DNA from: Paraburkholderia sp. Ac-20340
Lineage (GTDB): Bacteria; Pseudomonadota; Gammaproteobacteria; Burkholderiales; Burkholderiaceae
Direction of reading: 5' to 3'
DNA: 64,000 bases
NCBI RefSeq assembly: GCF_017104965.1
Contig: NZ_JAAGPR010000029.1
Span: 1 to 64,000 of the forward strand
In this document: positions 1 to 8,236 of the stretch, one piece after another
Position numbering within the stretch: position 1 is the first letter of the stretch
Layout of the letters: the number at the start of each line of letters is the position of its first letter
The notes under the pieces: model-generated
What the model saw: the letters and a program-made list of their open reading frames with translations, nothing else
Database searches by the model: none
What the model was told of the DNA's origin: nothing
Made by a program: the position numbers and the translations under genes

Positions 1-42
1 AGTGCGGATTGCCCGTGTGAAAGTAGGTAATCGTCAGGCTCC
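1..42 (+). rRNA. rrf: 5S ribosomal RNA, 3' end (partial)
   Basis: The first 42 bases match the 3' part of a Burkholderia-type 5S rRNA, including the late GAAAGTAGGTAATCGTC segment and the terminal GGCTCC. The rest of the gene, and presumably the 16S-23S part of an rRNA operon, lies left of the window. A strong hairpin follows at once, as expected at the end of an rrn operon. Confidence 0.85.
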
Positions 43-55
43 TTATGCAGTACGT

Positions 56-100
56 CCAGAACCCCGGTCTCTCACAGCGAGAACCGGGGTTCTGGCGTTT
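56..100 (+). terminator. Terminator of the rRNA operon
   Basis: A perfect 13-bp inverted repeat (56-68 with 83-95, arm CCAGAACCCCGGT) is extended by a TCTC/GAGA inner stem and followed by GCGTTT. It lies 13 bp after the 5S end. The U-run is short, but the stem is very stable and the position fits an rrn terminator. Confidence 0.8.
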
Positions 101-603
101 ACGCGGGCGGAAAAAGCACGCGCAGATCGCATCGATCGCGTGCCTTCTCCGCATACAAAAAATCGCCGAATGCGATTTAAATCGCGTTTTAAAGCTCTTT
201 AATCCGATTTGAAGCGCGCGCAAATAAAAATCTAATACGCATTAAATCGTCGATTTCCTAAAGTTTCTCTAAAACCCGCCGATACACGCGTGTGTAGTGT
301 TTAACTACTGACTTAAAAAACACGCAACACCAACAAGAATCCGGGGGCTTCTGCGCATGCGCCAGCGTGCGGGAAGCGAGAAGCATGCATTGCCGATGGA
401 ATGACCACACGCGCAGCGACATACTGCGCCTCTTGCGTTCGCCACGACGCGATGCGCAGCGTATTCGCGTCTTATGCCTCCAGCGCATCTTCCGCCACGC
501 TGCATTGCGCAGCCGCTCCCTGTTCTCCAGCCACTTCACTTCGCGCGTGCCGCAATGCACGCGCTTGTCGTTGTCGTTTCCGTTCTAAAACCAGGGAGAA
601 TCC
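101..603. other. Gene-free interval between rRNA terminator and lipoprotein operon
   Basis: I find no convincing gene here. The stretch 170-265 is AT-rich for this genome and holds a 14-bp palindrome (GCGATTTAAATCGC, 172-185) and a small inverted repeat GTAGT-N5-ACTAC near 294-308. These are plausible protein-binding or promoter elements for the downstream lipoprotein operon, but I could not fix a clear -35/-10 pair. Short open frames on both strands are rich in Arg and Cys and look like chance frames. Confidence 0.5.
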
Positions 604-1281
604 ATGAAGCTGTCCAGAACTTGCGCTGCCGTGCTCGCCGTCGCGGCCGTTGCCGCACTAAGCGGTTGCGCTACCGAATCGTCGCGCGCATTGCCGGTCG
701 CGCCGGTCGCAAGCGCGCAGCGCCCGGCTGTCGGCAAGCCGGTGCAGATCGCCGTCGGTAAGTTCGATAATCGCTCAGCCTATATGCGCGGCATTTTCTC
801 CGACGGCATCGACCGTCTCGGCGGCCAGGCGAAAACCATTCTGATCACGTCGCTGCAGCAAAGCGGCCGCTTCAGCGTTCTCGATCGCGACAATCTCGAC
901 GAGATTCGTCAGGAAGCCGGCTTCACGAAGAAAGCCCAGGCAATCAAGGGCGCCAACTACGTCATTACTGGCGACGTGACCGAATTCGGCCGCAAGGAAG
1001 TGGGCGATCACCAATTGTTCGGCATTCTCGGCAGCGGTAGGAACCAGATTGCATACGCGAAAGTGAATATCAATGTCGTCGATACGACGACGTCGGAAGT
1101 AATTGCATCGGCACAAGGCGCGGGCGAATACAGCCTGTCGAATCGCGAAATCATCGGCTTTGGCGGCACCGCAAGCTACGACTCGACGCTCAACGGCAAG
1201 GTGCTCGAACTCGCGATTCAGGAAGCTGTCAACCACCTGGCCGATCAGGTCGATGCGGGCGCACTGCGCACCGCGCATTGA
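604..1281 (+). CDS. CsgG-like outer-membrane lipoprotein
   Basis: A 225-aa protein with a lipoprotein signal peptide (hydrophobic residues 8-19, lipobox LSGC, acylated Cys22) followed by a CsgG-type domain: an IAVGKFDNRS strand, an ILITSLQQSGRFSVLDRDNLDEI segment and a late hydrophobic stretch around IIGFGGT. CsgG proteins form or assist outer-membrane secretion channels; the family is broad, so the cargo is unknown. There are no csgA/csgB curli subunits nearby. The ATG has the SD GGGAGA 7 bp upstream. It is the first gene of a three-lipoprotein operon with a DUF4810 and a DUF799 protein, a gene trio that I recall recurring in beta- and gamma-proteobacteria. Confidence 0.85.
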   Translation: MKLSRTCAAVLAVAAVAALSGCATESSRALPVAPVASAQRPAVGKPVQIAVGKFDNRSAYMRGIFSDGIDRLGGQAKTILITSLQQSGRFSVLDRDNLDEIRQEAGFTKKAQAIKGANYVITGDVTEFGRKEVGDHQLFGILGSGRNQIAYAKVNINVVDTTTSEVIASAQGAGEYSLSNREIIGFGGTASYDSTLNGKVLELAIQEAVNHLADQVDAGALRTAH

Positions 1282-1346
1282 GCACGCGCGATTCGCGACT
1301 GGTGCTTCACGCTCGATCACAACAAATACGCAAACGGGGTTTTGCA

Positions 1347-1712
1347 ATGAAATACATCGGCACGCTTCGGGGAATCTGCCTGCCCATCACGGCGGCGACA
1401 TTGGTGCTTGCGGGCTGCGCGCCCGCCACGCCGTCGCTCTATCAATGGACCGGTTATCAGCCGGAAGTCTACGACTACCTGAAGGGCGAAAAGGCGCCGC
1501 AGGAGCAGATCGACGCGCTCGAAAAGTCGCTGCAGGAGATCCGTGCCAAGGGCAACACGCCGCCGCCGGGTTTCCACGCGCAACTGGGGATGTTGTACGC
1601 CAATGTCGGTAACGACACGCAGGCCATGCAGGAATTCGACGCCGAGAAGCATCTCTTCCCGGAATCGACGACCTATATGGACTTCCTCATGAAGAAACCG
1701 AAACAACAATAA
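1347..1712 (+). CDS. DUF4810 family lipoprotein
   Basis: A 121-aa small lipoprotein with signal peptide and lipobox LAGC at residues 21-24. The mature part contains LYQWTGYQPEVYDYLKG and a helical QLGMLYANVGNDTQAMQEFDAEKHLFPES segment that resembles a single TPR hairpin, typical of DUF4810 proteins. The ATG at 1347 was chosen because the signal peptide begins there; the open frame runs 23 codons further upstream but would add a charged leader. It lies 65 bp after the CsgG-like gene and 14 bp before the DUF799 gene, so co-transcription is likely. The molecular role is unknown, presumably as part of an outer-membrane complex with its neighbours. Confidence 0.8.
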   Translation: MKYIGTLRGICLPITAATLVLAGCAPATPSLYQWTGYQPEVYDYLKGEKAPQEQIDALEKSLQEIRAKGNTPPPGFHAQLGMLYANVGNDTQAMQEFDAEKHLFPESTTYMDFLMKKPKQQ

Positions 1713-1726
1713 GCGAGCGTATCGAT

Positions 1727-2389
1727 ATGTCCAGATTTTCTTCTCTCAAGCTCTGGCTGGCGCTGTCCGCGCTCGCGTTGCTGGCCGCCTGCGCGCATCC
1801 GGCCAAGAACGTGGATTACACGGCGTTCAAGAACGCCCGTCCGCGCTCGATTCTCGTGCTGCCGCCCGACAACTCGACGACCGACGTCAACGCGTCAAAC
1901 AGCATGCTGTCGCAGATGACGATGCCCCTCGCCGAAGCCGGCTACTACGTGATTCCGGTCGCGGTGATGGAAGAAACGTTCAAGCAGAACGGCCTCACCA
2001 CGGCAGGCGATATCCAGCAGACCCCAGCTGCGAAGCTGCGTGAGATCTTCGGCGCCGATGCAGTCGTGTATTCGACGATCACCCAGTACTGCACGCAGTA
2101 TCGAGTGCTTGCGAGCGCAACGATCGTGACGGCGTCGGCGAAGCTGGTGGATCTCAAGAGCGGCGACGTTCTCTGGCAAGGTTCGGCAACGGCCAACAGC
2201 GAAGAGAGCAACAACAACGGCGGCGGACTGATTGCGATGCTGGTCATGGCCGCAATCAAACAGGTCGCGAACTCGCTGACCGACAAGAGCCACGACATCG
2301 CGGGCATCACGAGCTATCGCCTGTTGCACGCGGGTGCGCCGACGGGCTTGCTCTACGGTCCACATTCGCCGAAGTACGGTACGGACTAA
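1727..2389 (+). CDS. DUF799 (GNA1162-type) lipoprotein
   Basis: A 220-aa lipoprotein with signal peptide and lipobox LAAC (Cys22). The mature sequence carries the features I associate with the GNA1162/DUF799 family: ARPRSILVLPPDNSTTDVNA, MTMPLAEAGYYVIPVAVMEETFKQNGL and FGADAVVYSTITQY. Near the C terminus GGGLIAMLVMAAIKQVANSL may pack on a membrane. The family is known from a meningococcal surface-antigen screen and has a TolB-N/CsgG-like fold; the function is not established. It is the last gene of the operon, followed by a strong bidirectional terminator shared with the convergent rpoD. Confidence 0.85.
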   Translation: MSRFSSLKLWLALSALALLAACAHPAKNVDYTAFKNARPRSILVLPPDNSTTDVNASNSMLSQMTMPLAEAGYYVIPVAVMEETFKQNGLTTAGDIQQTPAAKLREIFGADAVVYSTITQYCTQYRVLASATIVTASAKLVDLKSGDVLWQGSATANSEESNNNGGGLIAMLVMAAIKQVANSLTDKSHDIAGITSYRLLHAGAPTGLLYGPHSPKYGTD

Positions 2390-2455
2390 GCGACGTTCGA
2401 CGCAATCGCGATTCCCTTCGCGACAAACGTACCAAACGTACCAGGCGCACCAAAC

Positions 2456-2487
2456 AAAAAGCCCGTCACTTTCGTGACGGGCTTTTT
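2456..2487. terminator. Bidirectional intrinsic terminator
   Basis: Five A, a 9-bp stem GCCCGTCAC/GTGACGGGC (2461-2469 and 2474-2482) with loop TTTC, then five T. It sits between the convergent lipoprotein operon and rpoD and can act in both directions. Confidence 0.9.
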
Positions 2488-2536
2488 CATTCCAGCGCCG
2501 GATCCAGTCCGACGTAGCGTAGCGATAAAACCGCTA

Positions 2537-4516
2537 TTAACGCTCCAGGAACGGACGCAGCTTGTCGGCGCGGCTCGGGTGCATCAGCTTGCGCATCGCC
2601 TTGCTTTCGATCTGGCGGATACGCTCGCGCGTCACGTCGAACTGCTTGCCCACTTCCTCGAGCGTGTGGTCCGAGGTCGTGTCGATGCCGTAACGCATAC
2701 GCAGCACCTTCGCTTCGCGCGGCGACAGCGCCTTGAGCGCTTCGTCGATGGCGGCACGCATGTTCGCGTGGATCGCTGCATCGGCGGGCGAGCTCGACGA
2801 TGCGTCTTCGATCATGTCGCCGAGCGTGGCATCGCCGTCGTCGCCGACCGGGCTTTCGAGCGAAACCGGCTGCTTGGCGATCTTCAGGATGCCGCGCACC
2901 TTCTCTTCGGTCATGCCCATGCGAGCCGCCAGATCGGCCGGATGAGCTTCCATACCGGTCTGCTGGAGGATTTCGCGCGAGATGCGGTTCAGCTTGTTGA
3001 TCGTTTCGATCATGTGCACCGGCACGCGAATCGTACGCGCCTGGTCGGCGAGCGCACGCGTCACAGCCTGACGAACCCACCACGTTGCGTAGGTCGAGAA
3101 CTTCCAGCCGCGGCGGTATTCGAACTTGTCCACCGCCTTCATCAGGCCGATGTTGCCTTCCTGGATCAGGTCGAGGAACTGCATGCCACGGTTCACATAC
3201 TTCTTCGCGATCGAGATCACGAGACGCAGGTTGGCCTTGACCATCTCGCCCTTGGCTTGACGCATCTTCGATTCGGCAGCGGTCATGCGGCGGTTGATCG
3301 CCTTGATCTGCTGCAGCGAGAGCGAAGCAGCGGCTTCGATCTCAGCGAGCTTGCGCTGTTCGGCCTGGATGGCCGGCAGGCTACGCTCGATGGCGGGACC
3401 GTACTTGCTCGACGAAGCGGCAGCACGCACGCCCCATTCGAGATCGGTTTCCTTGCCCGGGAACTGCTCGATGAACGCCTCGCGCGGCATGCCGCAACGG
3501 TCGACGACGATCGCCAGCACATTGCGTTCGATCGCGCGGATACCCGCGACCTGCTCGTGCAGCAGCGTGCACAGGCGGTCAATCGTGCGAGCCGTGAAGC
3601 GGATCTGTGCGAGTTCCTGCTGGATGTCCGCGCAGATCTGCATTTCGGCGGCCGTCGCGCGAGCGTCGGCGTCGGTCGTGCAGGTCATCTGTTCGAACAG
3701 CGCGCGCACGCGTGCGAAGATCGCCAGGCTGTCAGCCTTGAGCTGGGCCAGTTGCGCTTCGTTCGCCTTGGCGTTGTCTGCTTCTTCGTCGCTGTCGTCG
3801 CTATCGTCCGATTCTTCTTCGTCCGATGCCTGAGCTTCGACGGCGTCATCGGCTTCGGCTTCTGCGGCGGGTGCGGGTTCCTGCTCGGCGTCACCGCTGC
3901 CGATGCCGTCGACGAGTTCGTCGATGCGCATCTCTTCCGCAGCAACGCGGTCTGCGTCGGCGAGAATCGTCGCGACGATCGACGGGCAAGCCGCGATCGC
4001 CTGGATCATTTCCTGGAGACCGTCTTCGATGCGCTTGGCGACTTCGATTTCGCCTGCGCGCGTGAGCAGCTCGCTCGAACCCATTTCACGCATGTACATG
4101 CGGACCGGGTCGGTCGTGCGGCCGAATTCCGAGTCGACGGTCGACAGCGCGACTTCGACTTCTTCGTCGGCTTCGTCGTCGGCCTGCTGGTCGGCACGTG
4201 CTTCGTCGTTCAGGAGCAGCGTGTCGGCGTCCGGCGCCTGCTCGTAGACCTGCACGCCCATGTCGTTGAAGGTCGCGACGATGGTTTCCAGCGCGGCCGT
4301 CTGCGCGAAGTTATCGGGCAGGTGGTCGTTAATGTCGGCGTGGGTCAGGTAACCGCGTTCACGGCCGAGCTTGATCAGCGCGCGCATCTGGTGCTGACGC
4401 TTTTCGAGCTGCGAGGAACCGTCCATTTGAGTCGTATCGCCGGTCTTGTCCTTGGATCCGCGGCGTGCGGTGCGGGTAGACGAGGCCAGCGCGTCTTCCC
4501 GGTCATGGCTAGTCAA
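2537..4516 (-). CDS. rpoD: RNA polymerase sigma-70 factor RpoD
   Basis: A 659-aa group 1 sigma factor. Visible domains in order: N-terminal region 1.1 (RERGYLTHADINDHLPDN), region 1.2 (DPVRMYMREMGS), an acidic non-conserved region rich in Glu/Asp/Ser around residues 190-250, region 2 (NLRLVISIAKKYVNRG, QEGNIGLMKAVDKFEYRRG, FSTYATWWVRQAVTRA), region 3, and region 4 with the -35 binding helix (TLEEVGKQFDVTRERIRQIE). It directs core polymerase to housekeeping promoters. I place the start at TTG 4516, which has a GAGGAG Shine-Dalgarno exactly 6 bp upstream; the frame extends to another TTG at 4552, which lacks an SD. dnaG, the usual upstream partner, is absent, so this may be a second rpoD copy. 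It ends against a bidirectional terminator. Confidence 0.95.
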   Translation of the reverse strand: MTSHDREDALASSTRTARRGSKDKTGDTTQMDGSSQLEKRQHQMRALIKLGRERGYLTHADINDHLPDNFAQTAALETIVATFNDMGVQVYEQAPDADTLLLNDEARADQQADDEADEEVEVALSTVDSEFGRTTDPVRMYMREMGSSELLTRAGEIEVAKRIEDGLQEMIQAIAACPSIVATILADADRVAAEEMRIDELVDGIGSGDAEQEPAPAAEAEADDAVEAQASDEEESDDSDDSDEEADNAKANEAQLAQLKADSLAIFARVRALFEQMTCTTDADARATAAEMQICADIQQELAQIRFTARTIDRLCTLLHEQVAGIRAIERNVLAIVVDRCGMPREAFIEQFPGKETDLEWGVRAAASSSKYGPAIERSLPAIQAEQRKLAEIEAAASLSLQQIKAINRRMTAAESKMRQAKGEMVKANLRLVISIAKKYVNRGMQFLDLIQEGNIGLMKAVDKFEYRRGWKFSTYATWWVRQAVTRALADQARTIRVPVHMIETINKLNRISREILQQTGMEAHPADLAARMGMTEEKVRGILKIAKQPVSLESPVGDDGDATLGDMIEDASSSSPADAAIHANMRAAIDEALKALSPREAKVLRMRYGIDTTSDHTLEEVGKQFDVTRERIRQIESKAMRKLMHPSRADKLRPFLER

Positions 4517-5044
4517 TACATTCTCCTCGAGAGGAATGCCCGGCGAGGGCAAAAAGGGTCACGCGCCAGCGGCGTGGCGTCCTGGCGATGACGAAATTGC
4601 AGGGGAATGGGCGGGGGCGCGTGCCGGCCCGCCGAGCGAGCGCCAAACGCACAGGGGCGTGGCGTCCTGGATTTTCGTGCAATGCAGAAAGATCGCGTAT
4701 GGTAGTGCGTTACGCCATAGGAGGCAACCTGTATCGTCGCGCGGACGCACAGATCGCCCCTTGCAGGGTCGAAACGTTTTAGATACGACGTCTGAGTGGC
4801 GCTGTTGAGCGCTCCGCGTTCTCTCAAGCGCGTGATTTGACGCAATAACCGGCCAATGGTTCGCACGTTTTCCTTCGTTGGACAAACGGCCAGGCGGTGC
4901 CGCAGCAAAATTGCGTCGAAATGGCGCAGGGATGCACGTGGCACACTACGATCGCTCCCCATTACGGCGACTGCGGCGTGCCAACCCATCATTATGAACG
5001 TACTTGCGCGCTTGTGCGTTGACTTCGGCAAGTGCGCTGGAATA
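4517..5044. other. rpoD upstream region
   Basis: About 500 bp without a supported gene between rpoD and the GFA-domain gene, both on the minus strand. A possible sigma-70 promoter for rpoD is TTGCCT, 17 bp, TACCAT reading leftward (about 4737-4709); it is weak by match. Several short open frames are present on both strands, but their composition and lack of start signals do not support them. Confidence 0.4.
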
Positions 5045-5473
5045 TTACGAAGGAAATTCGTCATATTGAGGCAATGCGTCAGTAATCTCGTACCACGGCG
5101 CTTTCGATGCGACGAAGAGATGCCCTTGAGGGCGAATCGTCGGCGCATCGAGAAGCGTACCCAGCGTCACGTGCACATACGCGCCTTCGCGTACGACCGA
5201 ATACAGCAGCGAGCCGCAACGTCCGCAATGGACATCGTGTGCGGCATCGACATCTCCATAAACCGAAACCTCGTCCCGACCCTGTTCAAGACGCAAATGC
5301 GCGCGCTCGATACCTGCGAACGGTTTGAAAGCCGCGCCGGTTGCACGCCGGCACTGCGAACAATGGCAGTTGAAGGCGTAGCGGAATGCATCGGCGACGC
5401 GATAGCGCACGGCGCCGCAGAGGCACTGGCCTCGCAGCGATGCAGCGCGATCGTCAGTCGACGGTGAATTCAT
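5045..5473 (-). CDS. GFA/CENP-V domain protein (Mss4-like fold)
   Basis: A 142-aa protein of the glutathione-dependent formaldehyde-activating (GFA) family. The zinc-binding cysteines are in place: GQCLCGAVRYRV, CHCSQCRRATGAAF and HCGRCGSLLYS. The C-terminal half carries VTLGTLLDAPTIRPQGHLFVASKAPWYEI, common in the family. Most GFA-domain proteins have no proven formaldehyde-glutathione activity, so the substrate is open. The frame extends to a TTG at 5485, but the ATG at 5473 is the better start, though no strong SD is visible. It is monocistronic: rpoD follows 528 bp further on, and an HTH gene in the same direction lies about 300 bp upstream. Confidence 0.8.
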   Translation of the reverse strand: MNSPSTDDRAASLRGQCLCGAVRYRVADAFRYAFNCHCSQCRRATGAAFKPFAGIERAHLRLEQGRDEVSVYGDVDAAHDVHCGRCGSLLYSVVREGAYVHVTLGTLLDAPTIRPQGHLFVASKAPWYEITDALPQYDEFPS

Positions 5474-5485
5474 GGTGACAGGCAA

Positions 5486-5775
5486 GCAAACGAAAAGTTA
5501 CGGGCGGGTCGCGAAACGCGACGGCCTTCTCTATATATAGACACTCGCCGAAAAAACGAGGCCTTGTTTCGCATAGGTTCCCGCTCGAGCCGAAAGGTCA
5601 CCGGTTATGGGAGCGTATTGCCCGCATCGTGCCTATTTCTATGCAATGTCGGTGCGACAAGGCACACAAGCAAGTCTGGAAAGCGACTAAACCTGCCTTT
5701 TTCGCTCGTATGCCATGCCTGCTGGCGACCTTGTTCCCAAATCGGGTTACCTAAGATGCCATGCACGGTTCTCGC
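5486..5775. other. Intergenic region with possible promoter of the GFA gene
   Basis: No gene is supported. On the minus strand a TATATATAG block (about 5541-5533) sits 60 bp upstream of the GFA ATG and can serve as a -10 element; the -35 is unclear. The rest (5560-5775) separates the GFA gene from the upstream HTH gene and shows no terminator hairpin that I could identify. Confidence 0.35.
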
Positions 5776-6117
5776 TCACGCGCGACCGGCCCGCTCGCGC
5801 AGTTCCTTGAGCCCCTTGATGACCACGAGCAGCGCGCGCCCGTGCTCCTCCGATCCGTCCCAGACATCGACGATGGCATTGCGCAGCAGGTCGTTATACG
5901 CCGACGCATGCCGCGAGGCGGCATCCATATTGTAGAAATTGCATAGCTTATTGAATGACGCGCTGCGCCGAACCCTGCGCCCATTCGATAGACGCAACCG
6001 CGAAACCGTGGGCTGACTAACCCCCGAAAGCCGCGCGATCTGGCTGGACGAGCGCGTGTCTGCCGCTAGCCGGCGCAGCAGTTCCTGCACGGGAAAATGA
6101 GTGTCTGGGCCTTCCAT
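5776..6117 (-). CDS. Cro/C1-type HTH transcriptional regulator
   Basis: A 113-aa small protein with one recognisable helix-turn-helix, SSSQIARLSGVSQPTVSRL (about residues 23-41), of the XRE/lambda-repressor type. The remainder (FNKLCNFYNMDAASRHASAYNDLLRNAIVDVWDGSEEHGRALLVVIKGLKELRERAG) looks helical and may dimerise. A perfect TATAAT lies at 6130-6125, so transcription should begin near 6118. The first in-frame ATG after it is at 6117, which would make the mRNA essentially leaderless. The open frame continues upstream, but those codons would lie outside the transcript. It is divergent from the unknown 6198 gene with only 80 bp between them, so it is a likely local regulator. Direct targets are not known. 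Confidence 0.65.
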   Translation of the reverse strand: MEGPDTHFPVQELLRRLAADTRSSSQIARLSGVSQPTVSRLRLSNGRRVRRSASFNKLCNFYNMDAASRHASAYNDLLRNAIVDVWDGSEEHGRALLVVIKGLKELRERAGRA

Positions 6118-6124
6118 GTCATGC

Positions 6125-6153
6125 ATTATACCTATACAGTAACGTTTATTGAA
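6125..6153 (-). promoter_or_regulatory. Sigma-70 promoter of the HTH gene
   Basis: Reading leftward: -35 TTCAAT (6153-6148), exactly 17 bp spacer, -10 TATAAT (6130-6125). The -10 is perfect and the spacing optimal. The predicted transcription start, near 6118, coincides with the ATG at 6117, implying a leaderless or nearly leaderless message. Confidence 0.65.
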
Positions 6154-6197
6154 TTGCCTGCCGAATCCGGTGGGCTCGGCGCATTTCGAGGAAGTCG

Positions 6198-7319
6198 ATG
6201 GCACTGAAACACCTACCGCCCACGTTCTGCTGGTCCAGGATCGGTTCCGAAACGGGAGAAGATCTCCCGACGATCGTCCTGCGCAAGGAGTGGGAGCGCC
6301 GTCTGGGCGGTGGGCGTTTTCTGTGGGGCATCAGTCAGTCGCTCGGCAACAGCGCGCAGCTTGCCGCGCTGCGTACGGGCTCGCTGCTGGCGTTGTTCTC
6401 GCCGGCGGCCAGTCGCCCGCGTGTGGCCGACGTGCGGCGCGAAGACGCGCTGGTCTGGAACGCCTGGGTGGATGCGAGCGGGCAGGTGCGTCAGCTACCG
6501 CAACATGTGTTCGTGACGAGCCGCACGCGCTTGCCGTCGGGCAAGCTGCGCGATCATCACTACGCGCTCGTGTGCGCGTCGCCCACCGAACTCACGCTGG
6601 GTAGCGGCCTGCGCGTGCAGCCCGAGCGTCTGCGTAGCGTCAGCACCGCGAAGGCGCCGTGCGCGTCGCAGGGCACCGTGGTCGTGGACCGCATCGGCAC
6701 GACGGAACGCGCAGGCGCGGAATTTGGCGCGAACGGTTATCCGGTTGCGTTCGGCGTCGAACTGGAAGCGCCGTATTTCGTGAAGCTCGTGCAGCCCACG
6801 CGCGTGAAGGCGCGCGACATGGCGAAGCTGCACGAAGCGGTACGCAACGCCGATCTCGACGCCTATATCGACCTCACGAAGCGCCTGCGCAGCGAGGCAT
6901 CGGCGCAACACACGCGCGGCGTAACGAGCGATCTGTTCGAGCTGGTGACGCAGGCGCGCGAAACCGCCGCGGTGCATCTGGCCGCACGCGAGGCCGAAAG
7001 CGACACGCCAGCGCACATCTCCCGCACACGCTGCGGCGATTGGCCCGCGATGCCGGCAACTTGCGGCCAAAGCGGCCACAGCGGCCACAGCGGGGATACG
7101 CACGAACTCTTCGCACGCGACCTGTTCGATACGGTGCCCACAGACTGCGGCGCGACCGCGCGACAAAGCGGCACCAGCACCGGCTTGCGGAGCGTCCGCA
7201 CGCTAGCCGCATCACGCAAGGCCGACTGGACGCAATTGACGATGGAACTGTTCCACGGCGATCCTTACCCGTACCCGCTTCCCCACAAGCGCAGCCGAGG
7301 CCGCCCGACGCTGTCCTGA
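6198..7319 (+). CDS. Conserved-looking protein of unknown function
   Basis: I do not recognise this 373-aa protein. The ATG at 6198 has a good SD (GAGGAAG). There is no signal peptide and no membrane segment, so it is likely cytoplasmic. Visible blocks: FLWGISQSLGNSAQLAALRTG (35-60 region), a well-ordered segment VWNAWVDASGQVRQLPQHVFVTSR followed by KLRDHHYALVCAS, then YPVAFGVELEAPYFVKLVQPTRV. The second half is helical and then low in order, with a Gly-His-Ser-Gly repeat (SGHSGHSG, from 9-bp DNA repeats near 7060-7095) and a basic tail KRSRGRPTLS that resembles an AT-hook core (GRP). It is followed after 34 bp by a methyltransferase gene and faces the HTH regulator. A nucleic-acid-related role is possible but not shown. 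Confidence 0.6.
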   Translation: MALKHLPPTFCWSRIGSETGEDLPTIVLRKEWERRLGGGRFLWGISQSLGNSAQLAALRTGSLLALFSPAASRPRVADVRREDALVWNAWVDASGQVRQLPQHVFVTSRTRLPSGKLRDHHYALVCASPTELTLGSGLRVQPERLRSVSTAKAPCASQGTVVVDRIGTTERAGAEFGANGYPVAFGVELEAPYFVKLVQPTRVKARDMAKLHEAVRNADLDAYIDLTKRLRSEASAQHTRGVTSDLFELVTQARETAAVHLAAREAESDTPAHISRTRCGDWPAMPATCGQSGHSGHSGDTHELFARDLFDTVPTDCGATARQSGTSTGLRSVRTLAASRKADWTQLTMELFHGDPYPYPLPHKRSRGRPTLS

Positions 7320-7353
7320 AGCGTCCCCGAAGCCGCCACAGATGGAGAGCGCG

Positions 7354-8220
7354 ATGACGATGGAAGCCGCCCGCACCGCGATCGGGCCGATGGCGCTGGT
7401 TGCCGTCGAGCAGCGCCTGGCGCCGTCGCGTCGCATCGTCCACGACGAACTCGCCGAATCCTTCCTGCCCACCGCTGCGCGCTGGTTTCTGTCGATGACG
7501 GGCGCGCGCACGGCCACGCGCATGAGCGCCATGGCCGAGCGTCACTATCCGGGGCTGTGGGGCGGCTTGCTCTGCCGCAAGCGCTACATCGACGACAAGC
7601 TCAGCGAAGCGCTGCCGCAGATCGATGCATTCGTGAATCTGGGCGCGGGCTTCGATACCCGTGCGCTACGTCTGCTCGACGACAACCGCGTGCCTGCGTG
7701 GGAGCTGGATCAGCGCGCCAATATCGAAACGCGGCGCGCCCGTTTGAAGCAACGCTATGGCCGGGTGCCCGCGAATATGACGCTCGTGGCGATCGATTTC
7801 GAGCATCAGGCGCTCGACGCTGCGCTTGCCGCGCAGGGTTACCGGCGCGAGCTGCGCACGTTCTTCGTGTGGGAAGGCGTCACGCAATACCTGGACGAAG
7901 CGTCCGTGCGCGCCACCTTCGCGTTTCTCTCTCGCGCAAAGCCGGGCAGCCGCCTGGCTTTCACCTATATCTGCAGTGATTTTCTCGAAGGCGACGTACC
8001 GCCGGGCATGGCGCCGCTTTATCGCCGCTTCGTCGCGTCGCGCCCGGTCTGGCGTTTCGGTCTCGATCCGCAGGCGCTGCGTGCGTTTCTCGCGCCCTAC
8101 GGCTGGCGCGCCATCGAGCAGCTCGAACCCGCCGCACTCGCGCAACGCTATATCGAACCGACCGGCCGCAACCTGAGCTGCATGCCGATCGAGCGCACCG
8201 TCTACGCCGAGCGCGTCTAG
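7354..8220 (+). CDS. LCM-family SAM-dependent methyltransferase
   Basis: A 288-aa protein of the leucine carboxyl methyltransferase-like family (class I methyltransferases related to bacterial TIGR00027 proteins). Key blocks: the SAM-binding FVNLGAGFDTRALRL, the acidic-loop VPAWELDQRANIETRRARL, FFVWEGVTQYLDEASVRATFAFL (motif with catalytic-site EGV.YL) and SRLAFTYICSDFL. Substrates of bacterial members are mostly unknown; some make polyketide O-methyl esters. The ATG at 7354 was chosen over 7342 because the SD GGAGA lies 5 bp upstream of 7354. It lies 34 bp after the unknown 373-aa gene, so the two are likely one transcript, and it converges on bcsR with only 16 bp between stop codons. Confidence 0.8.
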   Translation: MTMEAARTAIGPMALVAVEQRLAPSRRIVHDELAESFLPTAARWFLSMTGARTATRMSAMAERHYPGLWGGLLCRKRYIDDKLSEALPQIDAFVNLGAGFDTRALRLLDDNRVPAWELDQRANIETRRARLKQRYGRVPANMTLVAIDFEHQALDAALAAQGYRRELRTFFVWEGVTQYLDEASVRATFAFLSRAKPGSRLAFTYICSDFLEGDVPPGMAPLYRRFVASRPVWRFGLDPQALRAFLAPYGWRAIEQLEPAALAQRYIEPTGRNLSCMPIERTVYAERV

Positions 8221-8236
8221 ACGCGCCATCGCCCAG

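Noticed and set aside
604..1281. Curli secretion locus
   Set aside because: Only a CsgG-like domain is present; no csgA, csgB, csgE or csgF, and the neighbours are DUF4810 and DUF799 lipoproteins.
2474..4591. 705-codon open frame on the plus strand opposite rpoD
   Set aside because: It is the antisense shadow of rpoD, produced by high GC and codon bias; the product is rich in Arg/His/Val and has no recognisable domain.
4681..4800. Riboswitch or tRNA upstream of rpoD
   Set aside because: I found no cloverleaf or known aptamer consensus; only a weak promoter candidate could be seen.
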